DNA of 64,000 bases. It comes from Carallia brachiata (lineage: Eukaryota; Streptophyta; Magnoliopsida; Malpighiales; Rhizophoraceae). The notes beneath the pieces were generated by a model, which saw only the letters and a program-made list of their open reading frames with translations, was not told where the DNA came from and made no database searches. The position numbers and the translations under genes are program-made. Where the stretch lies: positions 5,582,959 through 5,646,958 of the forward strand of contig JADCRB010000013.1 in assembly GCA_021464245.1 (NCBI GenBank). Direction: 5' to 3'. This document shows, piece after piece, positions 13,501 through 27,533 of this stretch (positions within the stretch are counted from its first letter, which is position 1; every line of letters starts with the position of its first letter).

Positions 13501-16500
13501 CCAGAAAATTCTGTACATTTAGCTACAAATGATTCTCATAATGTCTCAATGCATGTGTGCAGGCCAAGTAGAATACTGGAAAGGGAGGAATGATGGTGGA
13601 AAAAAAAAAAAAAAATCAAATGAGAAATCATTAAAAGTATTTTGAAGAGTGAAAGCAACAAGATGTAATGGCAATTTTGATCATTTCATCCTGTAATTTA
13701 GAAAAAATCCTAATAATTTTCAATAGCCACTAGAAATATTCCACCACAAAACATCAGCTCCTTTCCATCAGATATCATTAGGCCAAAAGCAAGTTCCCTG
13801 TGGTCTGGGGAAAAGAATGGTTGATGTTTCAACTTCATTTTTTTTTGGTTCCTTCATGAATTGTGTCCATCAAATTCGTTTTTTACATCACTGCTTAATT
13901 CCAATGCAATACAGTTGCAACCCACTCATTATTGTTGCAATTTTCAGTGGTTATTCAAAAAATTTACTCCTAATGACGCATCATTATCTCATCATATTAC
14001 CAGATGCAGCTGTGTAGCAGGTAAGGGGCTCAATAATATACATTCTATGGTAAAAAACAGCAATAACTCAAAATTACAAATAGGTATCTCATATCACACC
14101 TCTGTCCATGCATGGTAATTACTTCTCTCCCATGAAGACATGAATCAGTCTTCAATTTAATCTGCAATTTAACACTGCATCGAGGGGATTCTACAATCAT
14201 TACCCCTTGATTGAGGTCAATGAAAGTACTGATGAAGCACATTTCAGGAACCTGGAAAAGGCAACTCAGATAAAATTACTCCAGCCTTGAAATGAAGAAG
14301 GGCAAGCAAGCTGACATTTAATGGAAGGCTTTAAATTTGTAGACTACTCCAGGTAGCAAACACATGCATGGAAGGGAAATATTGTCCTGTTTTTATGCAT
14401 TTAATTAAGAATTGAAATGACTTATCCATGAAGAAGCAAGTCGAAATAATCTTAAAAACCAGAGATAAGCCAGGGAAATAAGACCATTGACTATTTTTCT
14501 ATTTGGTGTGGAGATTAGATCATCATGCACAATACAAACATTGACTATTTAGGTGCTGAATACACATACCTACAACATGTACAGCAATCCCCAAAGCTTA
14601 GATTACCTTTTTTTGGGTAAGAATTTCACCGGCTAAACCTTTTAGGAGCCACTCTCGATCATATTGCAAGCCTGCTCCAAGAGGCAACCGAAATAAAGAC
14701 ATGTTTGATCCAATGCCATCCTCATCAGGGACTGGCACATCTACATAGGATACATTTGACATTCATGCACAAATCAAGATTGACCTTCTTCAGCTTAAAC
14801 CAAGAATCTGTTAGTATACATTTAGTATCAAGAATATGTGAGGCATTGCTGATTCAACAAGGTTTTCCTAGTGCTTTGCTAGCCAAAATTTCAAGCATCT
14901 CCAAAGGTAAAAGTTTGGTTTTTTGAACAGTAAAGAGATAAAAGAAGTTCCATGCCCATTGATATTATATATGATAGAAGAGGCATTAACACATTGATAC
15001 AACCCTTTAACGAGGCCAAACTAACCCTGAGGCCTACAATTGATAACGTGTCATCATAAAGCTCCGTACTTGGAAATATTCCAATAATTCAAATGCCGCC
15101 TAACAATGCCAGAAGATTCAAATCTAGCTTCATTAATTCTAACTAGCTCCCATTAGCCTCTATCTGGCTTACATTAGCTCATGTGCCCCTGAACCAAAGA
15201 AATCGACGTATTATGGCCTGGTCAGCTTGCACTTGTTGCCATATTCCATAATTTGCACCCTTTCATTGCTTTGGGTAAAGTTATCCTGCTTACATCGGTT
15301 GTACAGGAGTACAGAGAAATTCCACAACTACTTTGTACCCCAAGGTTCAGCTATACTTATGTAGTCAAACTTACTCCTAAAAAACTCAATTTTACCACAA
15401 ATTTATTGTAGACTTGTATCACATCTCTCCAGCTTAGCTTGTGCATTTCTGTTAAATGATATTGTTAGAAACAGGCCATGGCCGACAATTTCAAACAAGG
15501 GAAGAAAAAGTTGGAGTGTTGGGCCAAAACCATCTCAAAACAAGGCCAGATGTGAAGCTGTGATCTCTTAGTACACAGACTGACCACTGATGCAGAAAAG
15601 TTCTATGTTTTTTTGTGGATACTGGTGGCCAATACCAATACAGAGAGCCACCAAGACTCAAACCCAGAACCAAGAGACTCCCTACAAAGTGTCCCTAATG
15701 TTATAAAAGTAAAGTGTCCCTAATGTTATAAAAGTTTTCATCATTAAAAAAAGAAATATTCAACATAAGTATGCCAAAGCACTGGATTGTGATGCAGCAG
15801 CCAATTTGACTTTGCCTTCAATTTGAAAAATGAAATGTCTGATCGTGATAGTTAACATGATACAAGAACTGCAGTATATATATAAAATGCATATGATAGA
15901 TAATAATATAGTTACCAGTACTGCACAGAGGCCAACTTTCTACGTCAAATCCTGCACATGATTTTATTGGGAAAATAGATACAGAATTGAGATGCACAGA
16001 TGACTGCTTTCTGCTTTGTCCTGCAATTTTCATGAACATCATCAGCTGGGGGACTAAGATATTGCATTCTCACAAAATGTAACTTTTGATCTACCAAATG
16101 GAAGAAAAAGGCAGAAAGGTGACAAAGACATTATCAGGTATGGCAGGTCTACCAACATGGCTATGGACTAGCCCAACTAATATTTGACATAACAGCTTTA
16201 GGTCCCACTTACTCTTTTTCTCCCTTACTAGTTGTCTGTCGCCTGTCTCATTTCAATTTTTGGTCTATCATGTAGGTCATAATTGGTGTACCTACTAGAT
16301 TGTAATCTCTCATATCAAGCATGGAAAATCAAATGAAAAGTACAGAAAAACCAAAAAGGAAGCATCTGATGAAACACATTACAGGGAAAGAGACCACTCG
16401 TCAGCTGAAGATCGACTAATTAACAGACTAAGGAGAAGAACAGCATATTATGCAGCACAGTTCATGAAAATTTAAAAGATAAAACTAGCAAGAACAAGTA

Positions 16501-19500
16501 CTTTTAGTCAATTGATTATGCCAAAAAAGTTTGAAAATTTTAAATCCATGTCAGTTAAATATCCATGTGATGGGCCAACCCACACCTCATGAAGGCACAA
16601 GGAACTAAAGTTTCTCAAGTGGAACACCAGTTCTTACATACACATTTCAAGGAAAGAGAAAGTAAGAATGATGATATCAATCAGAAGTAGATTGATCTAC
16701 ATCCAGCTCATATTAGACAAATATAAACGTAGAAGTGCTTGATATTGTCGACAATAAGAATTAAGAACGAAAGAAGGAAGATATTAACTTTGGAGAGAGC
16801 AATACGCAACTTCAACCAAACTATTTGGTGACAACACAAAGCAAAAGTAATTATTGACCTTCACTTGGAAATGGGAACATTGCTGTCAACTGTCGACCAC
16901 TTTTGGACTGAGTTGGCGCTGATACAAATGAGCTTTTGATAAAATCAATAAATTTCTGCAAAGCACAGTTTGAGGGATAAAATTACAAGTCAGTTTGACA
17001 AGTATTCAAACCAAATTAAGATCCAGTAGCAGAAGACTTCTACAACTTAAATAATCACAAGCTGTTTCAGAAATTTGGAGAAACCTCCAAATTTACTTAA
17101 TGCAACAGATAATTCAGGAAAATACAAAATATCAATAAAACTGAGAGGAAGATCTCATCATTTTCTAATTGTGAAAAAGCTGACTAGGCCGAGAGCAGTA
17201 GAAATTATATCATTTTACCTTGGCATCTTCAAATGTTGACATGTAACCAAATGATATTCTAACAGCTCCAGTGGGTTTTCCATGTATGATGTCATTATCA
17301 TCCCAGCAAACATGTCCAGCCTGAATTAGGAACCTAATCTATTAAGATGGAATAAACATATTCCCTCCCCGCCTCCCCAACACCCTCATCCGAGCAGAAT
17401 CCATGCAACAAATTGGACATACCTCTAAGTTCAAGAGAAGATCCTGGTGAGACAAGGCAAGATGTTTTGCACATGCACCAGGATTGCAAAAGCAACCTGT
17501 CTACATGATAGCAGAGAATAGCACCAAACATCAGTGAAAAAATATAAACTTAACCACACACACAACTCTATATTAAACATTCAAATGACAACATACGCAG
17601 GTCAGAAAATAAGAATGGAGGGTAAAAGTGCATGACACATCAACAAAGCATAGCATTTTATACCTATGCTACAGACGAAGCAAATGAAGAAAGTCTTATG
17701 TTAATAAGATTTAGGGACTAAAAATTTATACAGAATTTTGAATTCAGGCTAATGAGTAAGACATCAGCATGACTACCATACAAACCGCGGCAAAAAGCAC
17801 ACTGGAGGATGCCCCAAGAAATGTACATAATACTGAGGAAAAATTAACATTCTGCCACCAAGGCAATATAACTTGATGTAGATGCTTACATTCTTGAACA
17901 CTACTTTTATTTTCCACACAGCAATATGCAGTTAGCTTGATATACAGAGATATACATCTAAATGTTTTATAGCTATATTTATGCTCCCCAGTGCCACTAT
18001 TTCTTAAGGATGAGAAAGCAACTACCATGCAAGTATAAAGTAAGCATAAAGTCAAGGCCCTTTCTTTCATTTTCCTATTATATTTCGAGAAACTAATTGA
18101 CCATATATACCAATGCAATATTTATTGGAATGAGGTTTGGTGTTCAATTTTTCCACTGAGGAAATTAAGTCATACTTGCAGACTAGCATTTCTCAAATTT
18201 TACCCGTAACTGAATTCCAGACAAGGAAGCCAATTTTTCCACTTCACGATATCCACACCAAGAGCCATCAGGCCTTTTCAAGTTGAACGCCAATATAGGA
18301 CCGATTCATGACAGAATACCTGAAAAATTGAAGCGGTTGGACATTTTAAGAAGCTTAAAAGTAACGAATAAGCAAACCATGAGAAAGCTGTATGCATTTC
18401 CAATTAGCTCAGGTGAATGGTAGCACACACATGCATGCACATGAAACATGGAGAGGAAAAAAAGGTAACTGAGTCACCCTTACATTTAGGACTCAGTATA
18501 GCCAAAGCAGAATGAGAAACAAACATTTAGAATCAAAAGGTAGTATATTTGGTTTTTGTTAAGAGATTGGTTGTGTGTTAATATGTATACAGTTCTCCCA
18601 CATCGAATATATATGATGTCTAAAGCAATACAAGAGTAATATAAATAAACACCTGCTCCCGATTGAGATGACATACAGCGTACTTATCTTTATTAACAAT
18701 TTATTTTCCAAACAAATCCAACAAGTATAAAGGAAAGGGAGAGAAGGGCCTAAACAACAATGGATTCAGGCATAAACTTTATTATTTCTTCTTACAGATG
18801 GTTTAATTCACAATACAATGGAATGAAGAAAAAACTGTAGTTGACATTTGACAAGTCAAGATGAATTGACATTATTCTTTTGCCAATTTCTAACTGGGAA
18901 TAGGCATCGCAACCCACATAAGCTTCCACGGTGCTGGACAAATCAAATATACGAAGGAACCCACAAAAGAAAACAAGACCTCTGTCGCAACACTGCAGTG
19001 AATCCAAACTTTGACACTATGTTTGGAATTTGGACTGAAAGAAATTGGCAGGAAAGAAAGTTAAAGGAAAGAATGTAAGTAGAAAAATAAATTTTCATAT
19101 TTCCCCCTCTTCTCTTTCCTTTGATTTTCGATGCTCCAAAAAACCGTGTTAGCTCGATGCCATTCATAGTAAAGAGTACAACAATGGGAAACACAAGCGG
19201 AGGTCAGATTGCATATCACTTTCAGTTACACAAAACTAACCTTTGAGATATGACCTTCATAAAGTTTGCAAACAGTAGCTCCGTTTTCATGCCTCAAAGC
19301 CAAAAGCATCTTCTTAACATATTTGGTAAGTGATGCAGTATGCCTAAATAGCCAAAAGGACATGAAAGAAATGTCACAAACTGAAACATATAGATTTAGT
19401 GCTGCAATGCATCAGAATCAAGGATCTCAAATTTAAACGGATAAATCAAGACAAAGTAACAACGAAAAGTAAAGAAATTTTGAATCCTACACACAACATT

Positions 19501-22500
19501 ATTTTTATTGTTGATGCCAAATACTCAAATGAAATTCTTTACTATAAGGAATGCATCCAAAAGGAATACCACAAAAGACATCTAAAAGACCTAAAGAGAG
19601 CAAGTTTCAATAGCAGTTGAACTTTAAGGTCTGAAAATGTCTTCCTTTAAATGGGAAATCAAGGGCATAATAACCTTAGGTTCCAGCTAGAATAGTTAAA
19701 CGACTTTCAGGGCTTCTATTTAACTGAAACGAGCACAAAAGAGCCCACTACTTGAAAAAGATTGTTAACTCCCCAGCACTTCTTTGCATGCAACATGGGT
19801 GCAAACAATCTCTTTTTATGATATTATCTGCTCTTAGTCTTGTTCAAAGTATTAAAAGATTTCGGAGGTAACTATGGAAAGAAATGTGAATTTGACAGCA
19901 TAGTTCAACAATCAAACTTGTCAGATTTTGACTGCAATCAGTTACAACCATACTAGATACATATACGGGTCCAACAAAAGTACGTAAATTGAAGATTCTT
20001 TAAACATTTTTAGTACATTGAAAAGAAAAACATTCAAGATTCTTGACTGTACAAAGTAAAGATGCCTTGTTAATAACCAAGTATGAGTCTAAAATGTTGC
20101 ATAAAGATAATGATGGAAGTCTAAACAACTAAGTCCATGAGTTTTGTAGTTGCTGTCTTCCCACAAATTTACTAGAACACTTTTCTCATGTCCGTTTCAG
20201 CACAACAAAGAAATCAAAACAGATAAAACAGAGATAAATGGTATTATTATATTTGTGTTTTCATCAAAAGGGGCAATTAGCAAGACAGAAATGACCAAGT
20301 CTACAAACCGATGGATTGCCGATGCAGTCAAGGAATTCAGTACTCTGAACCCATGGCGTACAGATGCTATGCTCAGAAATGAAATGGTTCCATCCTCAAA
20401 GAGCTCTTCAATTGCTTCTCTTCTTTTAACAAAGTCCACATCAGCAAATGATGCAGCAACAGTGCCTGTATTATTCCAAAGTAGATGAATCTCTGGGTTG
20501 TGTGGATGAGTGTAGTTTTTAATCAAAGATATTCAAGCACTAACCTCCACTAAAATAAGTCTTTTTCAGTAACTTCGCTGCATCTGTGAAATCAAAACAA
20601 CACGAGAAAAATGGGTGCATCTTTGCCTCTCAAAGTTAAAATTACCTATTCCCTCTTGATGGGGGAATATAAGATATTTACCTTAAACAGTAATACATTC
20701 AAAAAAAATTGAGCGTGGGTATGTGAAAGAGATTGAGAGAGGGAGAGAACACTTATAAATTCAAGGCTTAGGTTGCTTTTACTCCTTCCTTCCTTTCCAA
20801 TATAGGATTGACATAGTACACTCCAGCCAGGTTGTTATACAAGTCATCTGCTTAAGGATTGAGGGGGTGTTTGGGTTAGCTTTTCAAGGGGTGCATTTGC
20901 GTTTCATTTTCAAAAGGCAGGAAGATAGGCGTTTGGTAAACTTTTTAGTGTTACTGTTTGATTCTGCTCATTTTCTTATTTGATTTCCTAACAGCAGCTG
21001 ATTAAAAGCAGCTCTGAGCTACTTTTTGCTGCTTTTTGGATTACTTTTCACTTTTTAATATTAATAATAATTTATATGGACTAAATTACCCTTAAAGAAT
21101 ATTTATATAATTTTACTATTATTTTTTTTGCTTGACACATGAATTAGATATGTTAATTTATTTTATTAGTATTTATATAACTTCAATAATTTTTTTCAAG
21201 TATTCTTAAATAATATTTGTTTTCACTTCAATTTTCTTTAATATTGACATTTATAAAAAAAAATCTCAAACATAACAATTTTTATCATTTAATAAAAATT
21301 AATATTTTTTTAAAAAGTTAAAAATTAAGTAAAACAATTCTCAATATTATTTATAAAATATTATTCTAAAATATAAAATATAAAAATAAAATTTTTAATA
21401 TGATATATCTACACAAATTATATGTATAAATTAGACATTGCATTATTCAACAGTAACAACAAATATAAAATTAACCAAACACTTTATTAATTTTATCAAC
21501 AATCAGCAACAGCAAGCAAAAATCAGCAATTAGCAGCAGCAATCAGTAACAGTAATCAGTAACAGCAATATTCAACAGTTAACCCAAACAGGCCCTGAGA
21601 GAACACTTTGGTACATTTTGAGATGTACTGCATTTTATCTTGAGATATAGACTAGGCATCTGGAGACTTAAACATAGGAGTCCTAATGCTTTCAATAGCC
21701 AAAGGGGGCCAGAAGGGTTAGATTGGATAAAAATTGGAGGTTAGAAAGAATTTCAGCTACCATGTCAATTCATAGTTAATGGATATGAGGAGCTGAATTT
21801 CATTGTATATACACATCTCTTTAGGTGCACATCATTTTTTTAATCCCTCCACAGCCAATTCTCTTACGACATTCATTCCTCCTTCGGCTAAATTACTCTA
21901 ATATCACATTTCCCACGCTTTTCCCTTTTTACCCGCAAGTTCTTGTCACCTCAACCCGTCCTACATTTGTGACTTGCAAAAAGTGCATGTTTTACTGACA
22001 AGGTATTTATTTGCTGTGTTCATTTGCTTTCCGCTTTCTCACAATGAGCATGAGGAGAGTGTAGCCAAAGAACATGGACAAATATATGGTAATTAGGAGT
22101 ACTCATACGAGGCAGTTAGTGGGTCCCTCCGACCATGTTTGGATTCATATGCAAAATCATCTTTTTGGTTCAGTAGTTTGTCTAATATTGTGTCCTTTGT
22201 TACAGTGCAATATTTAACAAAATAGTTTTAACGTCACAAATATAAGCTATCCTGATATTACAATAGAAACGAAAATAAATTTTTCTCAGATTGGATAGCT
22301 TACCATTTCGAGCAATTAGAGCACCAAGTCCTGTTGGATAGCCAAATAACTTAAATAAAACAAGAAGGCAAAATATCAGCATCAAGAAAAAATGTTTCTT
22401 GAGATAGTTAACTCACTCAATTCTTGTTCCCTACATACCTTATAGAATGAAATGACAACAAAATCAGCAAATATTTTGACAGATCAGGTGGCTGTGTTGC

Positions 22501-25500
22501 AAATCCTTTTGCAGCATCAATCAAAACCATCCAGCGTCCCCTACTTACATGAAAGAAAATGATTGTTGTTATGGATCAATAACTGCAAAACCAAAAACCA
22601 GGGACCAACTTGATTATTAGAAATACAAACAAAGCCAAGAAAATGAAATGCAAAGGGTAAACACAGAGGATGACATGGCATTAGGACACCAACACTTTAA
22701 ATAGTCAACAATACACCAAGGCCACGTATGTGCACAAAAAAAGGGAGATTGTACGAATGAGCACATATGAAAGAAACTGTAGAGGATATGCACGCCACTC
22801 CAAGAAATCCTAATAGATTCCTAGACCCAAGCATGGGGCCCGATTCAAATACACCAGTGTTAGATAAAACTACACTTGCCAAAATTTTGGCGGTTTCATC
22901 AAAATACTCAAAGAGTGTTTAGAGATCATTCATAGGGCAAATGAGCACCATACTCACAAGTTAGAAACCAACAGGTCATATATTTGTTCACAAACCTTCT
23001 TTTAATACATGACATAAGCCCTTATATAGACTCCTTACATAGACTCTTAAAACTGCCAGTTCTTGTGGAATGTGACCCAAAATGCAATCTCAAGCATAAT
23101 TCTTTGAGCTTTCTTTTGGAGTCCATTGTTGTCTACATCATTTGATCTTAATTGTATTGAACCCAACATCATCAGTTGACTAAGGATTGACCAAAATATA
23201 GTCAAATTTTTTTTTTTTAAGTACAAACATACTATCTGGATGGGCAGATTACATGCAAGAAGGATAACAGTCATGACAAGCTATAGGCACTTAGGTTCTT
23301 CATTATCTTTGCTATTGTATATAGAAGGAAAAGTGAATTTATCTGAAAGCAGCCTAATTCACAATCAGCAAAATTACAGGAAAACAAACACAAAAAGGTT
23401 ATGAAGGACTTTTAATCCCCACATTTCCTGCATCTTCCAACCCACCAAATAAAGTGGGGTGATCTTAGCTGTGATGCACTCAGTATGTTCATTAGAACAC
23501 AGACAAACTCTGGGTGGGGTCTGACAGATATTGGTCCTATGTCCAATAGAAAACTAGACATATGTTGAGTCCTGGAGGAAGAAAACCTTGAAAAGGAAGT
23601 CCACAAGTGACAAAGAGCATGGCAAAATTGTAACAACAATGAGCAAAGTGATGTGACTAGCATACTTGCAAAAAGGAGAACTTTCGAAAATCTTTTCAGA
23701 ATCTTCCTTCACAACCTTTACCAAGTCAAGGCTGAATCTCAAACCCGAGAAATTGCACTCTGAAGGGAATGCAAATAAGTTGTAACCATTACCTACAAAA
23801 AGCAAAATACATGATGAAGTTTAATGTCATAAACTCCAACATAAATATAAATTGTCGTGCATATATTATTTCAGATTTCCATGAAAGGATTATTCCCTCT
23901 CGAAAGAGCATAAAACATGATTGCCCCACGGAGAAGGCAAGATGAAATGTGAAACAACCGAAATTCCTATCGACATGTTGTATGTGCACTCAGAGCATTC
24001 TCAGAAACTTAGAGATAAAATAGGAAGTAAACCAAGTTTTCTAAAATTCAGTGAAAAAAGAAACTCCAATCCATTGTTGGGATATATTGACCACACTACA
24101 GTTGTTGATCAAGCTCAAAGCAGGGTACTTGTGCCAGAATTTACAAGAAAGGAGATTCACAAGCCTTGTTATGCAAGAAGTTGAATGCTCTAGTAGTTTT
24201 CTCTCTATTTAAACGTTACCCGTAGGTTCTCCTAGGATTTTATTTATATTTCTTCTCTGCACAGGGCTCTTTGATATCTTCATTGAAGTCGCACAACTTT
24301 CAGATATTCCACCCTGGTGAATAGACTCTTCAACATCTATGGCAAAGGCTGCAGCTCCTCGACTGAGAGCATATCTAGAACTTTATCAAGGATACACAAA
24401 CTATAGCTGAAGACTCTTCCCAAAGATTGGAGGAAACACAAAGTATTCTGATCAAATGTATCTAGCCTTAATGGAAGACAGAACTAGCTGCAATTGCAAG
24501 TCACTGTTGTTGCTTCTGCATAGATCTGAGGCTCGTTGTCAATTAGATGGCCATCAGTTTAGTGCTAGAAACAAGTTATGATCAAAGTACAGAAGGAAAA
24601 TCAGTGGTAAGAGAAGTAAATAAATTGCCAACTCTGTAGTCTTATCCTTAGTCATTTCAGAATGTAAAAAGAGATACCATATTCCTAGGATACTCTCTGA
24701 TTCCAAGCACACTGTTGTGGTTTTCTGTGGTGTACATCAAGCAGCTTTGATGGCTCCAGGGAAAGGCCTCCCCAATCAGCTTCAATGCTGCTGTTGCCCC
24801 AGATGTAAATATGCACTTATAGTCTTTTGAAGATGCATTGCAGTAGTCAAGTACCTATGTAACAGACACAACTATTTATGATGATCAAATACATACAAAG
24901 GATATGCATATTTTTAAAAAATTCTGCTTCTACCATGATGGAAGCTGAACAGGGTTGATTTCTGTGGCAATGGAAAAGGGCACAGTTTCAGGCTTTCAGG
25001 TCATCACCCAGGTGTAAAGCGTGAAAATATATATCACATCATTAATCTACTGACAATGATTAGTCCCCTACGGTTCAAAGTAAACTGCGTGTTCATGTTT
25101 CCCCATCACATGCAAGAAATTTGTACCTACGTTTCAGGCAAGGAGGTATACTGTACTAACATGTGCCCCACAAGTGAAGAGACAGTCTTGGTATGCCTCA
25201 TAATCTCTATGAAATTCACCCTAATACCTTAATTTTCCAGGTTCAACATGGGGTTCCACAACATAACATATTAGAGTCTGTTTGCCTCCGTTTTCTGCAC
25301 CTTGTGCTTCAAGATCAGTTTAGCACCATGGTACTAAGATTTTAGCAGTGTGGTTTGGTCTATTTCATGTGTTCAAGTTGAATTCCATTCAAGCAAGTGC
25401 ATGTGGGGCCTAATAGATTGGTTCAGACCTTTAGTTAGTTTGAGTTCAATTGTGACATGCGCTAGACATTACTAGCATTCATCAAGCGAGTGAGTTAAGA

Positions 25501-27070
25501 CTTAAGAGCATCAAATCCCAAGATTAATAAAAATTAAGATCTGACTGGCTTATAAGCTCTATTGCTACACCACTTAGATTGTAGATGAAGTTTCATAACA
25601 AAGATATCATATAGCACCTGCTGGCGCGCTTCATTTACAATGTCAAGAGTTGCTGAACTGGAGTCACTTTGGCTATCTAAGTCCAAATTAAGGATTTCCA
25701 ACTTGATAATGTGCAATTAAAAATTCCCAACAAAAGAAATGTACATAGATATAAACATACTTAACAACAACCACACATATTTAAATGCATGTCCGCATTA
25801 TCTAACCACATACATATGTATTAAACAAATTAAGAATTCACTATATGATTTTATTTAACATTAAAGGACTGCATCAATGAAAAACAATAAGAGTCGATTA
25901 TCAAAAAAAAAAAAAAAACAAAGCATGCCAAATGTATATACGTGTATCTCATACTTTTGCTAACAAATTATGTGCCTTGCCAATGACATCAGCCACATAC
26001 TGCAAGGATACGGAACTCAAAAGATCTTTTTGTTATCTTATGCGCAATCCAATATTCCCTGCTCCTAAACAACCTTTGCGCATACATATGCAGCCAAATG
26101 ATTGACAATATACTTTCCAAAGAGACTTTGCGATAAGCTTCTATTGCTACAAACAAGCCAAACATACCATGTGCCAATGCACACTATTAGCACACTTAGT
26201 TAGCAGAGTGGGGATAGTACGACTGGAACTAATGTTGACCACGATCGTTATAAAAGATGGTCCTTACATAGGGAAAGACGCAATAAAACAGAAAGCCCCT
26301 TCCAAACTCACAGAATCATATGACTTATAATGAACTCAAATGAGTGACTAGTATAAAAAAATGCTTCATTATCCACCTCACTTGACCTAACGAAGTTTCA
26401 CCTTTCTTTTCTGCAATAAAGAGGGCGTCCTAGTGCATGACACTCTCACGCTACGGGGTCTAGGACAGGTTAGATATATGCAGCCTTACCCATGTTTACA
26501 CTTGTTTCCACTACTCAAACCTATGAGCTCCAAATTACAACGGATTAACTTTCCAATTAAGCTAGCCCTTCATTTTTTTTTTCTTTTCCAATGCACAGCT
26601 TTTATCAAATAATATAAGACCTTATTTAACACCAAACCCCACAAACATCAATTTTTCGAAAATTTCATCACGAAGACCATTCCCTGCAGCAACCAAGCGA
26701 TGCAAGCCTAGCAAGACGAGGACGTAGCAAACCATAACTTTAATCAGTGATATTAACATCAAAACAAGAATGTAAGCCTAAAACAATGCAATAGCACCAA
26801 GTTACTTTTATGCCACGCTGCAAAGGGAACGGTTTAAGGCCCAGAAGATTTGTCCCAACATATACTAGAAATGTAACCAACTGCTAATTTTTGTTACCAC
26901 ATGGATAAAAAGTGCAACAACAAAATCAAACATATCTTATTATTTCATTTTTTTTGTTACACAAAATATTCACGTGGTTACAAAAAAATTAAAAATTGAT
27001 TACATTTTAAATACAAGTTGGGACAAAAATCTGGAGACAAGACATCCGGCTCTAAAACTTTCCGGGCTGC

Positions 27071-27101
<31 letters not shown>

Positions 27102-27533
27102 CGACAACAACAACAAAGGATACGGGGATTTGCATACACGTTACTAGTGAAATCTTTGAAAATCGCTTCCATCTGCAACTCAGAATATAAGGTTGCTCCA
27201 GCATGGTCCAAGTATACAACACCTGCAACTTTCAATTTCCCAAACTCAAATTAACAGAAAATAAGAAGAAAACAAAGAAACCCCATTTAACCTTGGGAGT
27301 TTTTACCATTCTTTTTCCTTGCTACCAAACAGAGAACTAATGATTCGAAAAAAAAAAAACAAAAGAAAAGAAAAAAACAGAGAGAAAAGGAAAGTGGGCA
27401 TCCATAATCCGACCGTTTTGATCCAAACGCTTGAATTCAGTGGACCTCTGATCTCATCAATAGTCTTGGGGCCATCTGGGTATCCATAATCTTCACCGAA
27501 CTCCTTCAAGAACGCTTCTTTGGCTGCCTCCAT
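10582..27533 (-). CDS. ABA3: Molybdenum cofactor sulfurase (ABA3/LOS5 type), 22 exons, three frame lesions
   Basis: Cytosolic enzyme that adds the terminal sulfur to molybdenum cofactor of aldehyde oxidase and xanthine dehydrogenase, needed for ABA synthesis. Exons: 27533-27414, 27222-27124, 25676-25618, 24854-24694, 24374-24220, 23792-23666, 22540-22439, 22349-22304, 20583-20545, 20465-20309, 19343-19241, 18319-18204, 17500-17423, 17320-17219, 16955-16859, 16020-15916, 14671-14607, 14251-14100, 12701-12472, 11863-11727, 10883-10773, 10686-10582. All introns are GT-AG. Total 2466 nt, equivalent to about 821 residues against 819 in Arabidopsis ABA3. The NifS-like PLP domain has VVYLDHAG (exon 2), the TSGATAALK and [12 protein letters not shown] blocks (exons 4-5), the lysine of SFYK before FGYPTGLG (22441-22439) and the cysteine motif [10 protein letters not shown] (exon 13). 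MOSC_N begins in exon 16 and MOSC ends with [10 protein letters not shown] (exon 21). Exon 1 is 2 nt too long, and exons 7 and 12 each lack 1 nt. As written it is not translatable. Confidence 0.93.
11331..11485 (+). mobile_element. Au-type SINE remnant in sulfurase intron 20
   Basis: About 150 bp matching, from memory, the plant Au SINE layout: a diverged tRNA-like head, GTAGGGAAGGGTTTACC, then AAAGAGGCTGTTTC, a GATCTCTAGGTCACAATAGAG block and an ACCAAGACTCG end. Inserted opposite to the host gene. Degenerate and not expected to be active. Confidence 0.75.
20863..21595. mobile_element. hAT-like MITE in sulfurase intron 9
   Basis: Terminal inverted repeats share TGTTTGGGTTA next to a G-rich end on both sides. 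Just inside the right end are many copies of CAGCAA/CAGTAA, with fewer near the left end, as in subterminal transposase-binding repeats of hAT elements. The 730 bp body is AT-rich and non-coding. A convincing 8 bp target duplication is not preserved. It lies between exons 9 (20583-20545) and 8 (22349-22304), so it is spliced out. Confidence 0.6.
26418..26582 (+). mobile_element. Au-type SINE in sulfurase intron 2
   Basis: The block AGGGCGTCCTAGTGCATGA, then ACGGGGTCTAGGACAGGTTAG, then ATGCAGCCTTACCC and TGTTTCCA...CTCAAACC follow the Au SINE consensus with its tRNA-like A and B boxes; the 3' end is a T-run as is usual for Au. It is in antisense orientation to the host gene, in the intron between exons 2 and 3. 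Confidence 0.78.

Noticed and set aside
19000..19110. Terminus resembling the MITE at 9562 (ACTATGTTTGGAATTTGGAC)
   Set aside because: No opposite end could be found within a reasonable distance.
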